In this document: one piece after another, positions 52,651-61,484 of the stretch | How the letters are laid out: each line of letters starts with the position of its first letter | Position numbering within the stretch: the first letter of the stretch is position 1 | NCBI GenBank assembly: GCA_913061145.1 | Contig: CAJXUQ010000001.1 | Span: 186,001-250,000, forward strand | Origin: an uncultured Haliea sp. | GTDB lineage: Bacteria; Pseudomonadota; Gammaproteobacteria; Pseudomonadales; Halieaceae | Reading direction: 5' to 3' | DNA length: 64,000 nt | The notes under the pieces: model-generated | What the model saw: the letters and a program-made list of their open reading frames with translations, nothing else | What the model was told of the DNA's origin: nothing | The model's database searches: none | Translations under genes and position numbers: made by a program

Positions 52651-54585
52651 CTACTGCGCGACAATCTGGCGGTAGATCGCGGGCAGCGCTGTGGACAGGT
52701 GCTCGGGCCGATACACCACCGAGTAACCACCGCGACCAAAAATACGCGGGAAGTACCCCTGTGACTCCCGGTCGATGGTCACCGCAAACACCCGCACACC
52801 GGCGCGGCGCGCCTCGCGTACCGCGTGGCGCGTGTCCTCCAGTGCGTAGCGGCCCTCATAGTAGTCGCTGTCGTTGGGCTTGCCATCGGTCAGCAGCAGT
52901 AAAAGCCGATGACGTTGACCGAGCTCGGCCAGACCGCTGGTGAGGTGACGAATCGCGGCGCCCATGCGGGTGTAATGTCCCGGTTTCAATGCGCCTATGC
53001 GCTGCTCCACGCTGTGGTTCATGGTCTCACGGAAATCCTTCACCGTTTGCAACCACACCTTGTCCCGACGCCGGGACGTGAAGCTGTGTATCGCGAACTG
53101 GTCACCGCAAGCCTGCAAACCGTGCCCCAGCACCAGCAGGGCCTCTTTCTCGAGGTCGATAACCCGCCGGTCATCCACCCAGGCCTCCGTGGACAGCGAT
53201 ACGTCAACCAGTATGGAGACAGCGAGGTCGCGCTCCACAGTACGGGCATCGGCATACAGGCGATCGCTGCTACTGCCCGACGCGCACTGGTCTGCCTGGG
53301 CGCGCACCACCGCGTCGATATCGAGCTCATTGCCATCGAGCTGCCCGCGCAGCAGCATGCGCTTGGGTCGCAGCGCCTCGAACTGCCGTCGCACACGGCG
53401 CACACGCTGTTGCATCGCCACGTCCGGCTGCCAGAGCTCGCCATCTGCCGCCTGCTCGCCGGGCAAGACGGTGCAATGTGCCGGTAGCATGACCCCCTTG
53501 CGATAGTTCCATTCCGGATAGGTGACCCGCGCCAGCGACGGCGCTCCCAGCGCCTCTCCCGGCGGCAGATCGAGATCCATACGCATCCGGGCCGCGGCCT
53601 GCTGCTGATGCGGGCTCAGGGTGATCTCTTCCAGCTGTTCGGCCGCCTTGCCCGCGTCCTCATCCTCTTCATCGTCGACCATGCGATTGACGTTGACCAT
53701 CTCGGCAAAGGACAGCATTTTCTCGAAGCGGTTGAAAATCAGCGAGTCCTCGCGCTCGGCCTGGTCCTGTCGCTGCCGACGGGCCTTGCGCTTGCCGCCC
53801 TCCCGCTGGTCGCGCACGGACGTCGGGTTGTCCTCGTCCTCGGTACCGGATCGCTCCCCGTCCCGGGTACCCAGGCTGAAGCGGGTCGCCCACAGGGGAA
53901 CCGGCAACGGCGGGTGGTATTGGGCCGGAGCCTGCACATTCTCGACGGACACGCCGGGACTGGAGACCAGCGTCACCAGTTGGGCGGCGAAGGCCGATGC
54001 CGGGGTTTCTTCACCCAGGGCGTGGCGAATCACGAACTCCAGGGCCTGCTCCAGCGCCGGCAGCTTGCGCTGCGGTCGCAGCGGCAGCAGCGCACTGCAC
54101 AGCCGTTGGTAGCGCGCGCGGAAGCCGGGCAGTTCCCTGCACACCCGCTCCGCCGCCGTGAGGGCGGCACGCAGGGCCAGCAGGTCGGCCTGCACCGCGT
54201 TGTCGGCAACAGGCGGCGGCTGCAGGGCAGCGGCGTGGGCTGCCAGCCAGAAGTACAGGTCCCGGTTCAGGGCCCTGTCGGGAAACAGGTCGATACACGG
54301 GGGCAGGAGCAGGGACTCTTCGTCGATGCGCGCGAGGTCCATCACTTCACGATCAAAACCCAGCCGCTGGCGCAGACGCAGGCGGTGGCCGGATTCCCTG
54401 GGGGCAATCGCACCGACCGCGGCGCCCCCCTCCCCGCCGACAGCGCGAAAAAACACGGCCAGAACCGGGGCGATATCATCGAGATGCACCGCAGCCTGCG
54501 GATGGTGCGGATAACTGCTGGTGGCGGAGGCCCACCGATGCCAGTAGCGACCCACAAGCTCCTCGAATTCCAGCAGATGCAACAT
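52651..54585 (-). CDS. norD: Nitric oxide reductase accessory protein NorD (VWA)
   Basis: A 644-residue cytoplasmic protein with a C-terminal von Willebrand A domain (about 430-640): MIDAS Asp-x-Ser-x-Ser in VDVSLSTEAW, a Thr loop and DGKPND. The middle is acidic and rich in Arg (KAEQLEEITLSPHQQQ, GKRKARRQRQDQAERED). Length and ending (YSVVYRPEHLSTALPAIYRQIVAQ) fit NorD. With NorQ it forms the AAA/VWA pair that inserts the non-haem iron into NorB. It ends the norCBQD operon, 26 bases after norQ. Confidence 0.93.
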   Translation of the reverse strand: MLHLLEFEELVGRYWHRWASATSSYPHHPQAAVHLDDIAPVLAVFFRAVGGEGGAAVGAIAPRESGHRLRLRQRLGFDREVMDLARIDEESLLLPPCIDLFPDRALNRDLYFWLAAHAAALQPPPVADNAVQADLLALRAALTAAERVCRELPGFRARYQRLCSALLPLRPQRKLPALEQALEFVIRHALGEETPASAFAAQLVTLVSSPGVSVENVQAPAQYHPPLPVPLWATRFSLGTRDGERSGTEDEDNPTSVRDQREGGKRKARRQRQDQAEREDSLIFNRFEKMLSFAEMVNVNRMVDDEEDEDAGKAAEQLEEITLSPHQQQAAARMRMDLDLPPGEALGAPSLARVTYPEWNYRKGVMLPAHCTVLPGEQAADGELWQPDVAMQQRVRRVRRQFEALRPKRMLLRGQLDGNELDIDAVVRAQADQCASGSSSDRLYADARTVERDLAVSILVDVSLSTEAWVDDRRVIDLEKEALLVLGHGLQACGDQFAIHSFTSRRRDKVWLQTVKDFRETMNHSVEQRIGALKPGHYTRMGAAIRHLTSGLAELGQRHRLLLLLTDGKPNDSDYYEGRYALEDTRHAVREARRAGVRVFAVTIDRESQGYFPRIFGRGGYSVVYRPEHLSTALPAIYRQIVAQ

Positions 54586-54611
54586 GGGGCAGGCTCCGCT
54601 GCGCGACCGAC

Positions 54612-55427
54612 TCAGTCCGAGCCGAAAGCCATCGCAATCACTTCCAGCAAGGCCTCCTGGACATCGGGTTCATCGGTCAGTGGTTCCACCAGCGTCGCGC
54701 GAGTGGCCTGCATAATGGGCATCCCGGATGCGATCAGCGTGGCGCAGTAGATCAGCAGGCGCGTGGATACGCCCTCCTCCAGATCCTGGCCCTTCATCGC
54801 GCGAAGGCGCTGTGCAAGGCTTACCAGTGCACGGCAGCGCTCTGCGGCGAGCCCACTCTCCCGGGACACTATGCTGACTTCCTGATCTACCGGTGGAAAG
54901 TCGAATGTGCTGGAGACAAACCGTTGGCGCGTACTGGGCTTCAGCGCCTTGAGCACGTTCTGGTAACCGGGGTTGTAGGACACCACCAGCATGAACTCGG
55001 GGGGCGCCTGCAGCAGTTCGCCGGTGCGCTCCAGAGGCAACAGTCTGCGGTCGTCGGTCAGCGGGTGCAGGATAACGGTGACGTCCTTGCGCGCCTCAAC
55101 CACTTCATCGAGATAGCAGATGCCGCCTTCGCGAACCGCACGCGTCAGGGGGCCGTCGACCCAGCGCGTTTCCCCTTCCAGCAACAGGAAGCGGCCGGTG
55201 AGATCCGCGGCAGTGAGATCGTCGTGACAGGATACGGTGAACAATGGCCGGCCCAGCCGCGCCGCCATATGCGCGACGAAGCGGGTCTTGCCGCAGCCGG
55301 TAGGGCCCTTCAGCAGCAGGGGCAGGCCGTGCTGCCAGGCCTGCTCGAACAGCTCACACTCGTCTCCCACGGGCTCGTAATAGGGAATGTCCTCCCGCGG
55401 GAGCGGCTTTGGCTCGGGCATGTTCAT
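54612..55427 (-). CDS. norQ: Nitric oxide reductase activation ATPase NorQ (CbbQ/NirQ family)
   Basis: A 271-residue AAA+ protein: Walker A GPTGCGKTRFV, Walker B ICYLDEVVEAR, sensor SYNPGYQN and arginine finger region PSTRQRFV. It overlaps the norB stop by 4 bases (ATGA at 55424-55427), so translation is coupled. Together with NorD it activates the cNOR enzyme. Full length for the family. Confidence 0.95.
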   Translation of the reverse strand: MNMPEPKPLPREDIPYYEPVGDECELFEQAWQHGLPLLLKGPTGCGKTRFVAHMAARLGRPLFTVSCHDDLTAADLTGRFLLLEGETRWVDGPLTRAVREGGICYLDEVVEARKDVTVILHPLTDDRRLLPLERTGELLQAPPEFMLVVSYNPGYQNVLKALKPSTRQRFVSSTFDFPPVDQEVSIVSRESGLAAERCRALVSLAQRLRAMKGQDLEEGVSTRLLIYCATLIASGMPIMQATRATLVEPLTDEPDVQEALLEVIAMAFGSD

Positions 55428-56767
55428 GCGTTGGCCAGCCCGGTTTCACCGGCAGGCATTTCCTCCCGTGCCGGGCCGAACACCGCCCACAGGAACACGA
55501 CTGCCGCCACGGCAACCACACAACCGGCACCCAGGCGCATCACGTAAAACAAGCTCAGCTGCTCCTGTACCTCCATGTAGTTGATGCCCATGACCCGCTG
55601 CAAGTGGGTTTGCACCACACCGGCAAAGGTGAGGGTAAAGGTCATGAAGCACATGGACGCCGTCATCAACCAGAAGCTCCACATATTAATGATCTGGTTG
55701 AAGGGCTGTATGCGTCGCAGCTGCGGCATGGCGTAGGTGATCACCGCCAGCACCATCATCACATAGGCGCCGTAGAACGCGAGGTGACCATGGGCCGCGG
55801 TGACCTGGGTGCCGTGCGTGTAATAGTTCACCCAGTGCAGCGTGTGCATGAAGCCCCAGACCCCGGCGCCGAAGAAAGCCACAGTCGCACTGCCCAGGGT
55901 CCAGAGCATGGCGGCCTTGTTCGGGTGATTGCGACGGCCTTTCCAGAACATGTAGAAGGCGAACATCACCATGGCGAAGAATGGCGCCACCTCCAGGGTG
56001 GAGAAGAAGCTGCCTATCGGTTGCCAGTACCCCGGCGCGCCAATCCAGTAGTAGTGGTGCCCGGTGCCCAGCAGACCGGAGAACAGGGCCAGGCCGATAA
56101 TCACATAGAGCCATTTCTCGATGATCTCACGATCCACGCCGGTCAGCTTGATCAGCAGGTAGGCCAGCAGGGACGCCATGATGAGCTCCCACACGCCCTC
56201 GACCCACACGTGGACGATCCACCACCAGTACAACTTGTCCAGCGCCAGGTTGGACGGGTTGTAGAAGGCGAACAGCCAGAAGATCGCCGCCAGCCACAAA
56301 CCGAGCATGAGGATGGAGTTGATAGCCGTCTTGCGCCCGCGCAGCAGCGTCATGCTGGTGTTGTAAAGGAACATGAGGAAGGAAACGGTGATCAGTATCT
56401 TGGACCACAGGGGCTGTTCGAGAAACTCTCGGCCCTCGTGAATCCCGAACTGGTAACTCAGCAGCGCCCCCGCACCGGCCACCGCGAAGATGGCCAGCTG
56501 AATATAGGCGATCATTGGGCTGTGGATCTCGGTTTCTGCCTCTTCGGGCAGGAGGAAATAGGTGCAGCCCATGAAGCCCATCAGCAACCACACAATCAGC
56601 AGATTGGTATGGCTCATGCGCATGATATGGAAGGGCACCAGATCCACCATGAACTCCGGCAGAATGTACACCGTGGCGGCCAGAATGCCGAAGATGACCT
56701 GTAGCGCAAAAAGCGCCATGGCAACTGCGAAAAAGGGCAGTGCGACCCGTTGCGTTTCGTATTTCAT
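55424..56767 (-). CDS. norB: Nitric oxide reductase large subunit NorB (cNOR)
   Basis: A 447-residue membrane enzyme with about twelve helices. ATG 56767 is chosen for the GGAGA 6 bases upstream and the family-typical start MKYETQRVALPFF; a longer open frame is not real. The haem-copper-oxidase-fold ligands are present: His in MRMSHTNLLIVW, His-His in LGTGHHYYWIG, and His pairs in THGTQVTAAHGHLAFYGAYV. The active-site Glu pair is in HVWVEGVWELI. It reduces two NO to N2O. It follows norC by 47 bases. Confidence 0.97.
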   Translation of the reverse strand: MKYETQRVALPFFAVAMALFALQVIFGILAATVYILPEFMVDLVPFHIMRMSHTNLLIVWLLMGFMGCTYFLLPEEAETEIHSPMIAYIQLAIFAVAGAGALLSYQFGIHEGREFLEQPLWSKILITVSFLMFLYNTSMTLLRGRKTAINSILMLGLWLAAIFWLFAFYNPSNLALDKLYWWWIVHVWVEGVWELIMASLLAYLLIKLTGVDREIIEKWLYVIIGLALFSGLLGTGHHYYWIGAPGYWQPIGSFFSTLEVAPFFAMVMFAFYMFWKGRRNHPNKAAMLWTLGSATVAFFGAGVWGFMHTLHWVNYYTHGTQVTAAHGHLAFYGAYVMMVLAVITYAMPQLRRIQPFNQIINMWSFWLMTASMCFMTFTLTFAGVVQTHLQRVMGINYMEVQEQLSLFYVMRLGAGCVVAVAAVVFLWAVFGPAREEMPAGETGLANA

Positions 56768-56814
56768 TGCGTTCTCCTGCCTGCGTGTGCGCCGGACTCT
56801 ATTCTGCGAAGGCT

Positions 56815-57267
56815 TCAACCTACCGGGTGCGGCGGCCAGCCCTGAGTGTTGATCGAATCTGCCCAGCGGAAGAAATCCACCAGGTTGTCCAGTTCCTGTT
56901 CGCTGAGGTCGAATTTCGGCATCTGCCGGCGCCCCGGAATATTCAGCGGCTGCGCCCTGATCCAGCCCTTGATCCCGGCCCGCGCCGCGTCCGGATTCTC
57001 CCGACCGCCATAGCGGGTCCACACGTTCCCCAGCTCCGGTGCAAAATAGGCACCCTCACCGATCAGGCTGTGGCAGTTGATACAGCTGTGCTTCTCCCAG
57101 ACATGCTTGCCCGCCGCGACGCTCTCGGTCAGGCCCTCCTTGTCAGTCGACACGTTCACCATGTACCAGTGGCTGTGCGCGGTGAGCCCTGCGAATGCAA
57201 GGAAAAAGAACAGCGAGCCGCCGAAGAAGATATTGCGCGCCGCTGAACGAGAGAGTGATTCCATCAT
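56815..57267 (-). CDS. norC: Nitric oxide reductase cytochrome c subunit NorC
   Basis: A 150-residue membrane-anchored cytochrome c: one N-terminal helix (FFGGSLFFFLAFAGLTAHSHW), haem site CINCH (62-66) and axial Met in RRQMPKF, with family-typical NVWTRYGGRENP. It passes electrons to NorB from the periplasm. It heads the norCBQD operon. The NsrR-like dyad at 57320 lies 53 bases upstream and covers a -10 TAGTAT. Either of two adjacent ATG codons may be used (AAGGGGG upstream). Confidence 0.96.
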   Translation of the reverse strand: MMESLSRSAARNIFFGGSLFFFLAFAGLTAHSHWYMVNVSTDKEGLTESVAAGKHVWEKHSCINCHSLIGEGAYFAPELGNVWTRYGGRENPDAARAGIKGWIRAQPLNIPGRRQMPKFDLSEQELDNLVDFFRWADSINTQGWPPHPVG

Positions 57268-57319
57268 GATTGCTGCCCCCTTGCGTATTCTGCAGTAACC
57301 CCGCAGACACGCCCGTTAT

Positions 57320-57342
57320 AAAATGCATATACTATGCATGTT
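57320..57342 (-). promoter_or_regulatory. NsrR-like dyad before norC
   Basis: A 23-base palindrome with two ATGCAT half-sites, AAAATGCATAT and CTATGCATGTT, around one base, giving 17 of 22 matches to the NsrR consensus. The minus strand has TAGTAT at 57329-57334 as a likely -10. Binding by NsrR would block norC until NO destroys its cluster. Confidence 0.75.
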
Positions 57343-57435
57343 TTGATTCTCACACCGCGGCGCCCGGGCCGTCAACCGTTGCAACGCCACGATTTGTCGG
57401 TGATGCGAGTGAAAACACGTTCTATTCACAGAAAC

Positions 57436-57449
57436 CTGACACAGATCAA
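57436..57449. promoter_or_regulatory. FNR/DNR-like box between norC and nnrS
   Basis: CTGACACAGATCAA is almost identical to the nirS site on the same strand (TGACACAGRTCAA in both). It is only 12 bases before the nnrS ATG, so it cannot act at -41.5 for that gene. It may activate norC from a distance or repress nnrS. Function is uncertain, but the match is good. Confidence 0.6.
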
Positions 57450-57460
57450 GCAGGCCGCCC

Positions 57461-58624
57461 ATGCACAGCGTGACATCGCAACCCCCTGTCCCGTTTCGCT
57501 ATCCGTTTCGGATATTTTTCCTGTCGACGGCGGTCAGCGCACTGCTGCTGATCCCGCTGTGGCTGTTCTTCCTGCTCAGCGGCAGCGCGGCTCAGCCAGC
57601 CCTGCCCGCACTGGACTGGCACCAGCATGAAATGCTCGGCGCCTTCGTCAACAGTGCCATCGCCGGCTTCCTGCTTACCGCCGTGTGCGCCTGGACGGGC
57701 ACCCGGCCTGTCGCTGGCTGGACACTGGCCGCACTCTGGCTGCTGTGGCTGGCGGGGCGCGGAGTGATGCTGTTCGGCACCCATCCCGTCCTGGCAATGC
57801 TTGTGGAGCTGGCGTTCCTGCCCGCTGTCGCGCTGCTGGCCGCCCGCCCGATTGTCGCTACCCGGCAGTGGCGGCAATTGCCGATACTGGCGGTGTTGTC
57901 CCTGCTCTGGCTGTGCGACGTCGCGTACCATCTCTCCGGCGCAACGCACTGGCTGCGCGCCGCAATGCTGCTCACCGGCGGCCTGATTCTGGTAGTCGGC
58001 GGGCGCATCACGCCGGCGTTTTCGCGCAACTGGCTGCAACGCCAGGGGCAACAGGCGCCCGCGATCACCAGCTACCGCTGGCTGGAGGTACTGACACTGG
58101 CCAGCACCCTGCTGCTGGTGCTGGCTGAGGCCAGCCGGGGTCTACCGGAACCGCTACTGGCCTGTGTCGCACTGCTTGCCGGCCTGTCCGCCGGCCTGCG
58201 CACCCTGCTCTGGCGCGGCTGGCAGGTGCGCGCCGAGCCGCTGCTGCTCATCCTGCATATCGGGCTGCTGTGGGTAGCGGTCAGCTTCCTGTTGCGGGGG
58301 CTGGCAGGGTTTGCCCTGGTCAGCGACGCCGTGTGGCTGCATGCCCTGGGCGCGGGCGCGATGGGCACCATGATCCTCGGCGTGATGGCACGGGTGGCGC
58401 TGGGCCACACCGGCAGGCCTCTGGCCCTGCCCGGTGGTATCACGTGGGCATTCGGGCTTATAATTCTCGCCGGCCTGTTGCGCGTCATCGCGGGGACAGG
58501 CTGGCTGCCCTGGGCCTTTGGAATCCACGCAGCGTCGCTGTGCTGGGTCGCGGCCTTCCTGCTGTTCACCTGGCGCTACTTCCCGATACTCACACGCCCG
58601 CGAATCGACGGGAAGGCCGGTTGA
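57461..58624 (+). CDS. nnrS: NnrS family haem-copper membrane protein
   Basis: A 387-residue protein with about twelve helices. NnrS signatures: PFRYPFRIFFLSTAVSALL, ALDWHQHEMLGAF (WHxHEM haem/copper ligand motif), AGLLRVIAGTG near the end. NnrS protects against nitrosative stress and is found with nor genes. It overlaps the nsrR start by 1 base (TGATG), and the FNR-like box lies just upstream. It is divergent from norC across 193 bases that hold both regulatory sites. Confidence 0.93.
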   Translation: MHSVTSQPPVPFRYPFRIFFLSTAVSALLLIPLWLFFLLSGSAAQPALPALDWHQHEMLGAFVNSAIAGFLLTAVCAWTGTRPVAGWTLAALWLLWLAGRGVMLFGTHPVLAMLVELAFLPAVALLAARPIVATRQWRQLPILAVLSLLWLCDVAYHLSGATHWLRAAMLLTGGLILVVGGRITPAFSRNWLQRQGQQAPAITSYRWLEVLTLASTLLLVLAEASRGLPEPLLACVALLAGLSAGLRTLLWRGWQVRAEPLLLILHIGLLWVAVSFLLRGLAGFALVSDAVWLHALGAGAMGTMILGVMARVALGHTGRPLALPGGITWAFGLIILAGLLRVIAGTGWLPWAFGIHAASLCWVAAFLLFTWRYFPILTRPRIDGKAG

Positions 58625-59076
58625 TGCGACTGACCCAATACACAGACTACGCCCTGCGTACACTCATTTACCTGGGCGTGAGCCCGGGTGGACGCCACAC
58701 CATCCGCGACATCGCGGAGGCCTACGACGTATCCCGCCACCACCTCACCAAGGTCGTGCAATATCTGCACAAACACGGCTTTGTCGAAGCCACGCGGGGC
58801 AAGGGCGGCGGCCTGGCCCTGGCCCGCCCGGCGAGCGACATTGTGGTCGGCGATGTCGTGCGGCGCATGGAGCCTTCCACGGCGCTGGTGGAATGTTTCG
58901 ACAAGGGCGGGCAATGCGCCATACAGGGTCACTGCAAACTGACCCGCGCACTCCGCGAGGCCTTCAACGCATTTATCGCCGCCCTCGATGAATACACCCT
59001 GGCGGATCTGCTCGATGAGCGCGAGGACCGACTGCGCCACGTGCTGGGGATACCTGCCGTCATGGTTTCCGACTGA
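58624..59076 (+). CDS. nsrR: Rrf2-family NO-sensing repressor NsrR
   Basis: A 150-residue winged-helix protein: MRLTQYTDYALRTLIYLG and the recognition helix DVSRHHLTKVVQYL match NsrR closely. Three Cys for the iron-sulfur cluster are Cys91, Cys98 and Cys104 (CFDKGGQCAIQGHC), spaced as in NsrR/IscR relatives. NO reacts with the cluster and releases DNA. It is coupled to nnrS. The two dyads at 57320 and 48059 are its expected targets, so it would gate norCBQD and nirS-porin. Confidence 0.95.
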   Translation: MRLTQYTDYALRTLIYLGVSPGGRHTIRDIAEAYDVSRHHLTKVVQYLHKHGFVEATRGKGGGLALARPASDIVVGDVVRRMEPSTALVECFDKGGQCAIQGHCKLTRALREAFNAFIAALDEYTLADLLDEREDRLRHVLGIPAVMVSD

Positions 59077-59181
59077 ACAGGCCCCGGCGCAGGCCGTTGC
59101 CATGCGCCAGATCAATACACTTGCCGGACGGCCTGGGTTACCCTGCCGCGAACGAGCTAGCGACCGCGTTGGAGCGTCGAC

Positions 59182-60063
59182 ATGTCCACATTGCACACTA
59201 TGCCACCGCTGATTGCCACACTGCGTGCGGAACACGTACACCTCACGCGCATCTCCGGGCTCATGACGGAGCAACTGGATGCCATAGAAAGTGGCGGGCC
59301 GGTCGACAGTCACGTGCTGTACGAAATCATGGGGTACATGGTCGGGTGGGCAGATCGCCATCATCACCCGCGTGAAGACCTCATCTACGGCCGCGCGGCG
59401 GAGCTCGACGAACAGATTGCCGATGATGTGGACAGCCTGCAGCGACAACACGACGCCATGGCAAAGAACGCCCTCGCCCTGCAGGGGCTCATCGGCCGCT
59501 GGCGCGCGGGAAATGCCACTGGCGAGGAGGTGGTGCGCGCCGGGCGTGACTACATCGCCAACAGCAATCGCCACATGCAGAGTGAAGAACTGCTGGTATT
59601 CCCCCGTATTGAAGCGGTACTGACGCCGGCCGACTGGCAGGAACTGGAGCTTGACGATCGGCTACAGGCCACCGGCGACCCGGTGTTCGGCCCGCGTGTA
59701 GACCGCGAGTTCCGGAACCTCGCACGTAAACTGCGGCGTAGCGCCCGACGTACCATCGAGCGCGGCGTGGTTGCCGAGTGGGCCGGGCTGGAATCGACAC
59801 TGGAATCACTGGAGATTCTCGGCAACGCCAACCGTATGGCACTGCAGGCGACAGGGGATACGCTGCGCTGCGCGGTGCGGGAGTCACTGGAGATTGTGCG
59901 GGCGACACCGCTGACGGCGGCGCCACGCTGTGCGCTGAACAATGTGCGCCTGAGTGGCCGCTGGCTGGGTGTCATCGCCTCGATCGCCGGGGACACGGTG
60001 AACGACCTGACCCGCATCCGGCGCGAGATGCGCCGGCAAATGGACACGCTGGACGCGCTCTGA
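59182..60063 (+). CDS. Haemerythrin-like domain protein with C-terminal helical extension
   Basis: A 293-residue protein, ATG 59182 with GGAG 8 bases upstream. The first about 150 residues carry haemerythrin/HHE ligands: RAEHVHL, WADRHHHPREDLIY, QRQHDAMAK and NRHMQSEELLVFPRIE. The rest (FRNLARKLRRSARRTIERGV and onward) is helical with no recognised family and is rich in Arg. The ligand set resembles RIC/YtfE-type iron-repair proteins, but the ScdA N-domain is missing. Its place after nsrR suggests NO-damage repair or NO sensing. I found no NsrR site in the 105-base gap before it. Confidence 0.85.
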   Translation: MSTLHTMPPLIATLRAEHVHLTRISGLMTEQLDAIESGGPVDSHVLYEIMGYMVGWADRHHHPREDLIYGRAAELDEQIADDVDSLQRQHDAMAKNALALQGLIGRWRAGNATGEEVVRAGRDYIANSNRHMQSEELLVFPRIEAVLTPADWQELELDDRLQATGDPVFGPRVDREFRNLARKLRRSARRTIERGVVAEWAGLESTLESLEILGNANRMALQATGDTLRCAVRESLEIVRATPLTAAPRCALNNVRLSGRWLGVIASIAGDTVNDLTRIRREMRRQMDTLDAL

Positions 60064-60067
60064 CCCG

Positions 60068-60748
60068 CTAGGACAGCAGCGGCTGACCGGTCTCGTTGGC
60101 AGCGGCAACCACCCGGTTGCGCCCGCTGTCCTTGGCCCGGTAGAGCGCCGTATCCGCAGCGGCCAGCAGGGTCTCCGCCGACATGCCGGCGCTGAACGCC
60201 GCGACACCCACACTGCAACTCACCGCCAGCCCGGAAAACGTGCCGGTGAACTGCAGCTCTGCAATGCGCTGGCGCAGACGTTCGGCGATGGCCAGCGCAG
60301 CGGTGCCCTCGGTCATCGGCAGCTGCACGCCGAACTCTTCTCCACCCAGACGCCCCACATCGTCAGAGCGGCGTAGCTGCTCCTGCAGGGCACTCGCAAT
60401 CGCCTTCAGCACCACATCGCCCCCGCCGTGACCAAAGCGATCGTTGACCGATTTGAACAGGTCGACATCAAGCATGAGCAGACACAGAGGCTCCTGGTAG
60501 CGCTCCGCGCGGGCAACATTGCTTGCAAGCTGCTCGAGAAAATAGCGCCGGTTGGGTACCTGGGTAAGATAGTCAGTGCGTGACTCCGCGAGCAGGAGCG
60601 CGGTCAGGCGGCGTTGATTGCGATACAGCACCAGAACCACTGCGAGCGTGAATGCCATCGCCGCCAGCAAGGCGGTCAGTGTTACTTCAGTGATAGTGGT
60701 ACCGAGCAACTCCTGAGCGGACAGAGGCAGCGGCTGCAGTCCTGCCAT
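60068..60748 (-). CDS. Membrane-anchored diguanylate cyclase (GGDEF)
   Basis: A 226-residue protein. ATG 60748 (MAGLQPLPLSAQELLG) is used; the frame upstream would read through a palindrome. One helix at about 22-45 (ALLAAMAFTLAVVLVLYR) leads to the GGDEF domain (about 60-225): DYLTQVPNRRYF, LMLDVDLFKSVNDRFGHGGGD, GGEEF active loop (LGGEEFGVQ). The last residue of the motif set is standard, so synthesis of c-di-GMP is likely. It lies 4 bases after the convergent haemerythrin-like gene stop, which may link c-di-GMP to NO or O2 signals. Confidence 0.9.
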   Translation of the reverse strand: MAGLQPLPLSAQELLGTTITEVTLTALLAAMAFTLAVVLVLYRNQRRLTALLLAESRTDYLTQVPNRRYFLEQLASNVARAERYQEPLCLLMLDVDLFKSVNDRFGHGGGDVVLKAIASALQEQLRRSDDVGRLGGEEFGVQLPMTEGTAALAIAERLRQRIAELQFTGTFSGLAVSCSVGVAAFSAGMSAETLLAAADTALYRAKDSGRNRVVAAANETGQPLLS

Positions 60749-60768
60749 GGCCAGCAGTGCCCTGCAGG

Positions 60769-60792
60769 GCGGGCGCCAACGTTGGCGCCCGC
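60769..60792. repeat. Perfect 24-base palindrome between mscL and the diguanylate cyclase gene
   Basis: 12 bases followed immediately by their reverse complement (GCGGGCGCCAAC and GTTGGCGCCCGC), with no spacer. It is 20 bases past the mscL stop at 60812, so it may be the end of the mscL transcript or a binding site. There is no T-tract. Confidence 0.6.
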
Positions 60793-60811
60793 TACAACGA
60801 CGTGCCACCTG

Positions 60812-61267
60812 TCAGGCAGTCTCGAGTGCTGATGTGCAATGACCGCAGCGAGTTGCCTTGATGGGAATACTGGAGAGGCAGAACGGGCACTCCTTCTCCG
60901 TAGGCTCCGCAGGCGCCGGCTCCTCTTCGCGCTTCAGGCGATTGACACTGCGAATCAGCAGGAATACCGCGAAGGCGACGATCACGAAACTGATCACCGC
61001 ATTGATAAACAGGCCGTAGCTGATGGTCACCGCACCGGCTTCCTGGGCGCTGGCCAGGGTGGTGTAGGGCCCGGCCACCGCACCTTCCTTCAGGGTGATA
61101 AACAGGTCGGAAAAATCGACGCCGCCCAGCAACAGGCCGATGGGCGGCATGATGACGTCGTTGACCAGACTTTTGACGATCGTGCCGAAGGCGCCGCCGA
61201 TGATTATGCCTACCGCCATGTCGATGACGTTGCCACGCATGGCAAATTCTTTGAATTCTTTTAGCAT
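60812..61267 (-). CDS. mscL: Large-conductance mechanosensitive channel MscL with zinc-ribbon tail
   Basis: A 151-residue channel: ATG 61267 with AGGAAG 7-12 bases upstream. [31 protein letters not shown] (N-helix and TM1), [15 protein letters not shown], then TM2 ([24 protein letters not shown]). After the charged linker [13 protein letters not shown] the tail has CPFC and CGHC (about 127-143), a small zinc ribbon found in several proteobacterial MscL proteins. It opens under osmotic downshock. Upstream 217 bases are shared with the divergent 61485 gene. Confidence 0.95.
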   Translation of the reverse strand: MLKEFKEFAMRGNVIDMAVGIIIGGAFGTIVKSLVNDVIMPPIGLLLGGVDFSDLFITLKEGAVAGPYTTLASAQEAGAVTISYGLFINAVISFVIVAFAVFLLIRSVNRLKREEEPAPAEPTEKECPFCLSSIPIKATRCGHCTSALETA

Positions 61268-61484
61268 AAGGACTTCCTCACAGCTTGTATGGGTACACCG
61301 ACAGCAGCGTGCACACTCCCCCGATCTGCGCCGATACGCCAATTTCGCACCACCGGGAGGGAAACACAAGGCCACAACCTGCGAATGGCTATTCGCCGCC
61401 AGCGCCCGCAGCGGTATTTCCGCCCGCTGCCGCAGGCAAATCTGCTAGACTGCCCCCTCATTTGTCACCGACCGGTACGCTGCT

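Noticed and set aside
53608-54750. Plus-strand frame of 380 residues opposite norD and norQ.
   Set aside because: Antisense shadow of two well-identified genes; no motif, no ribosome site.
55424-57022. Longer version of norB reaching back to 57022.
   Set aside because: The extra residues overlap norC out of frame. A standard start with ribosome site is at 56767.
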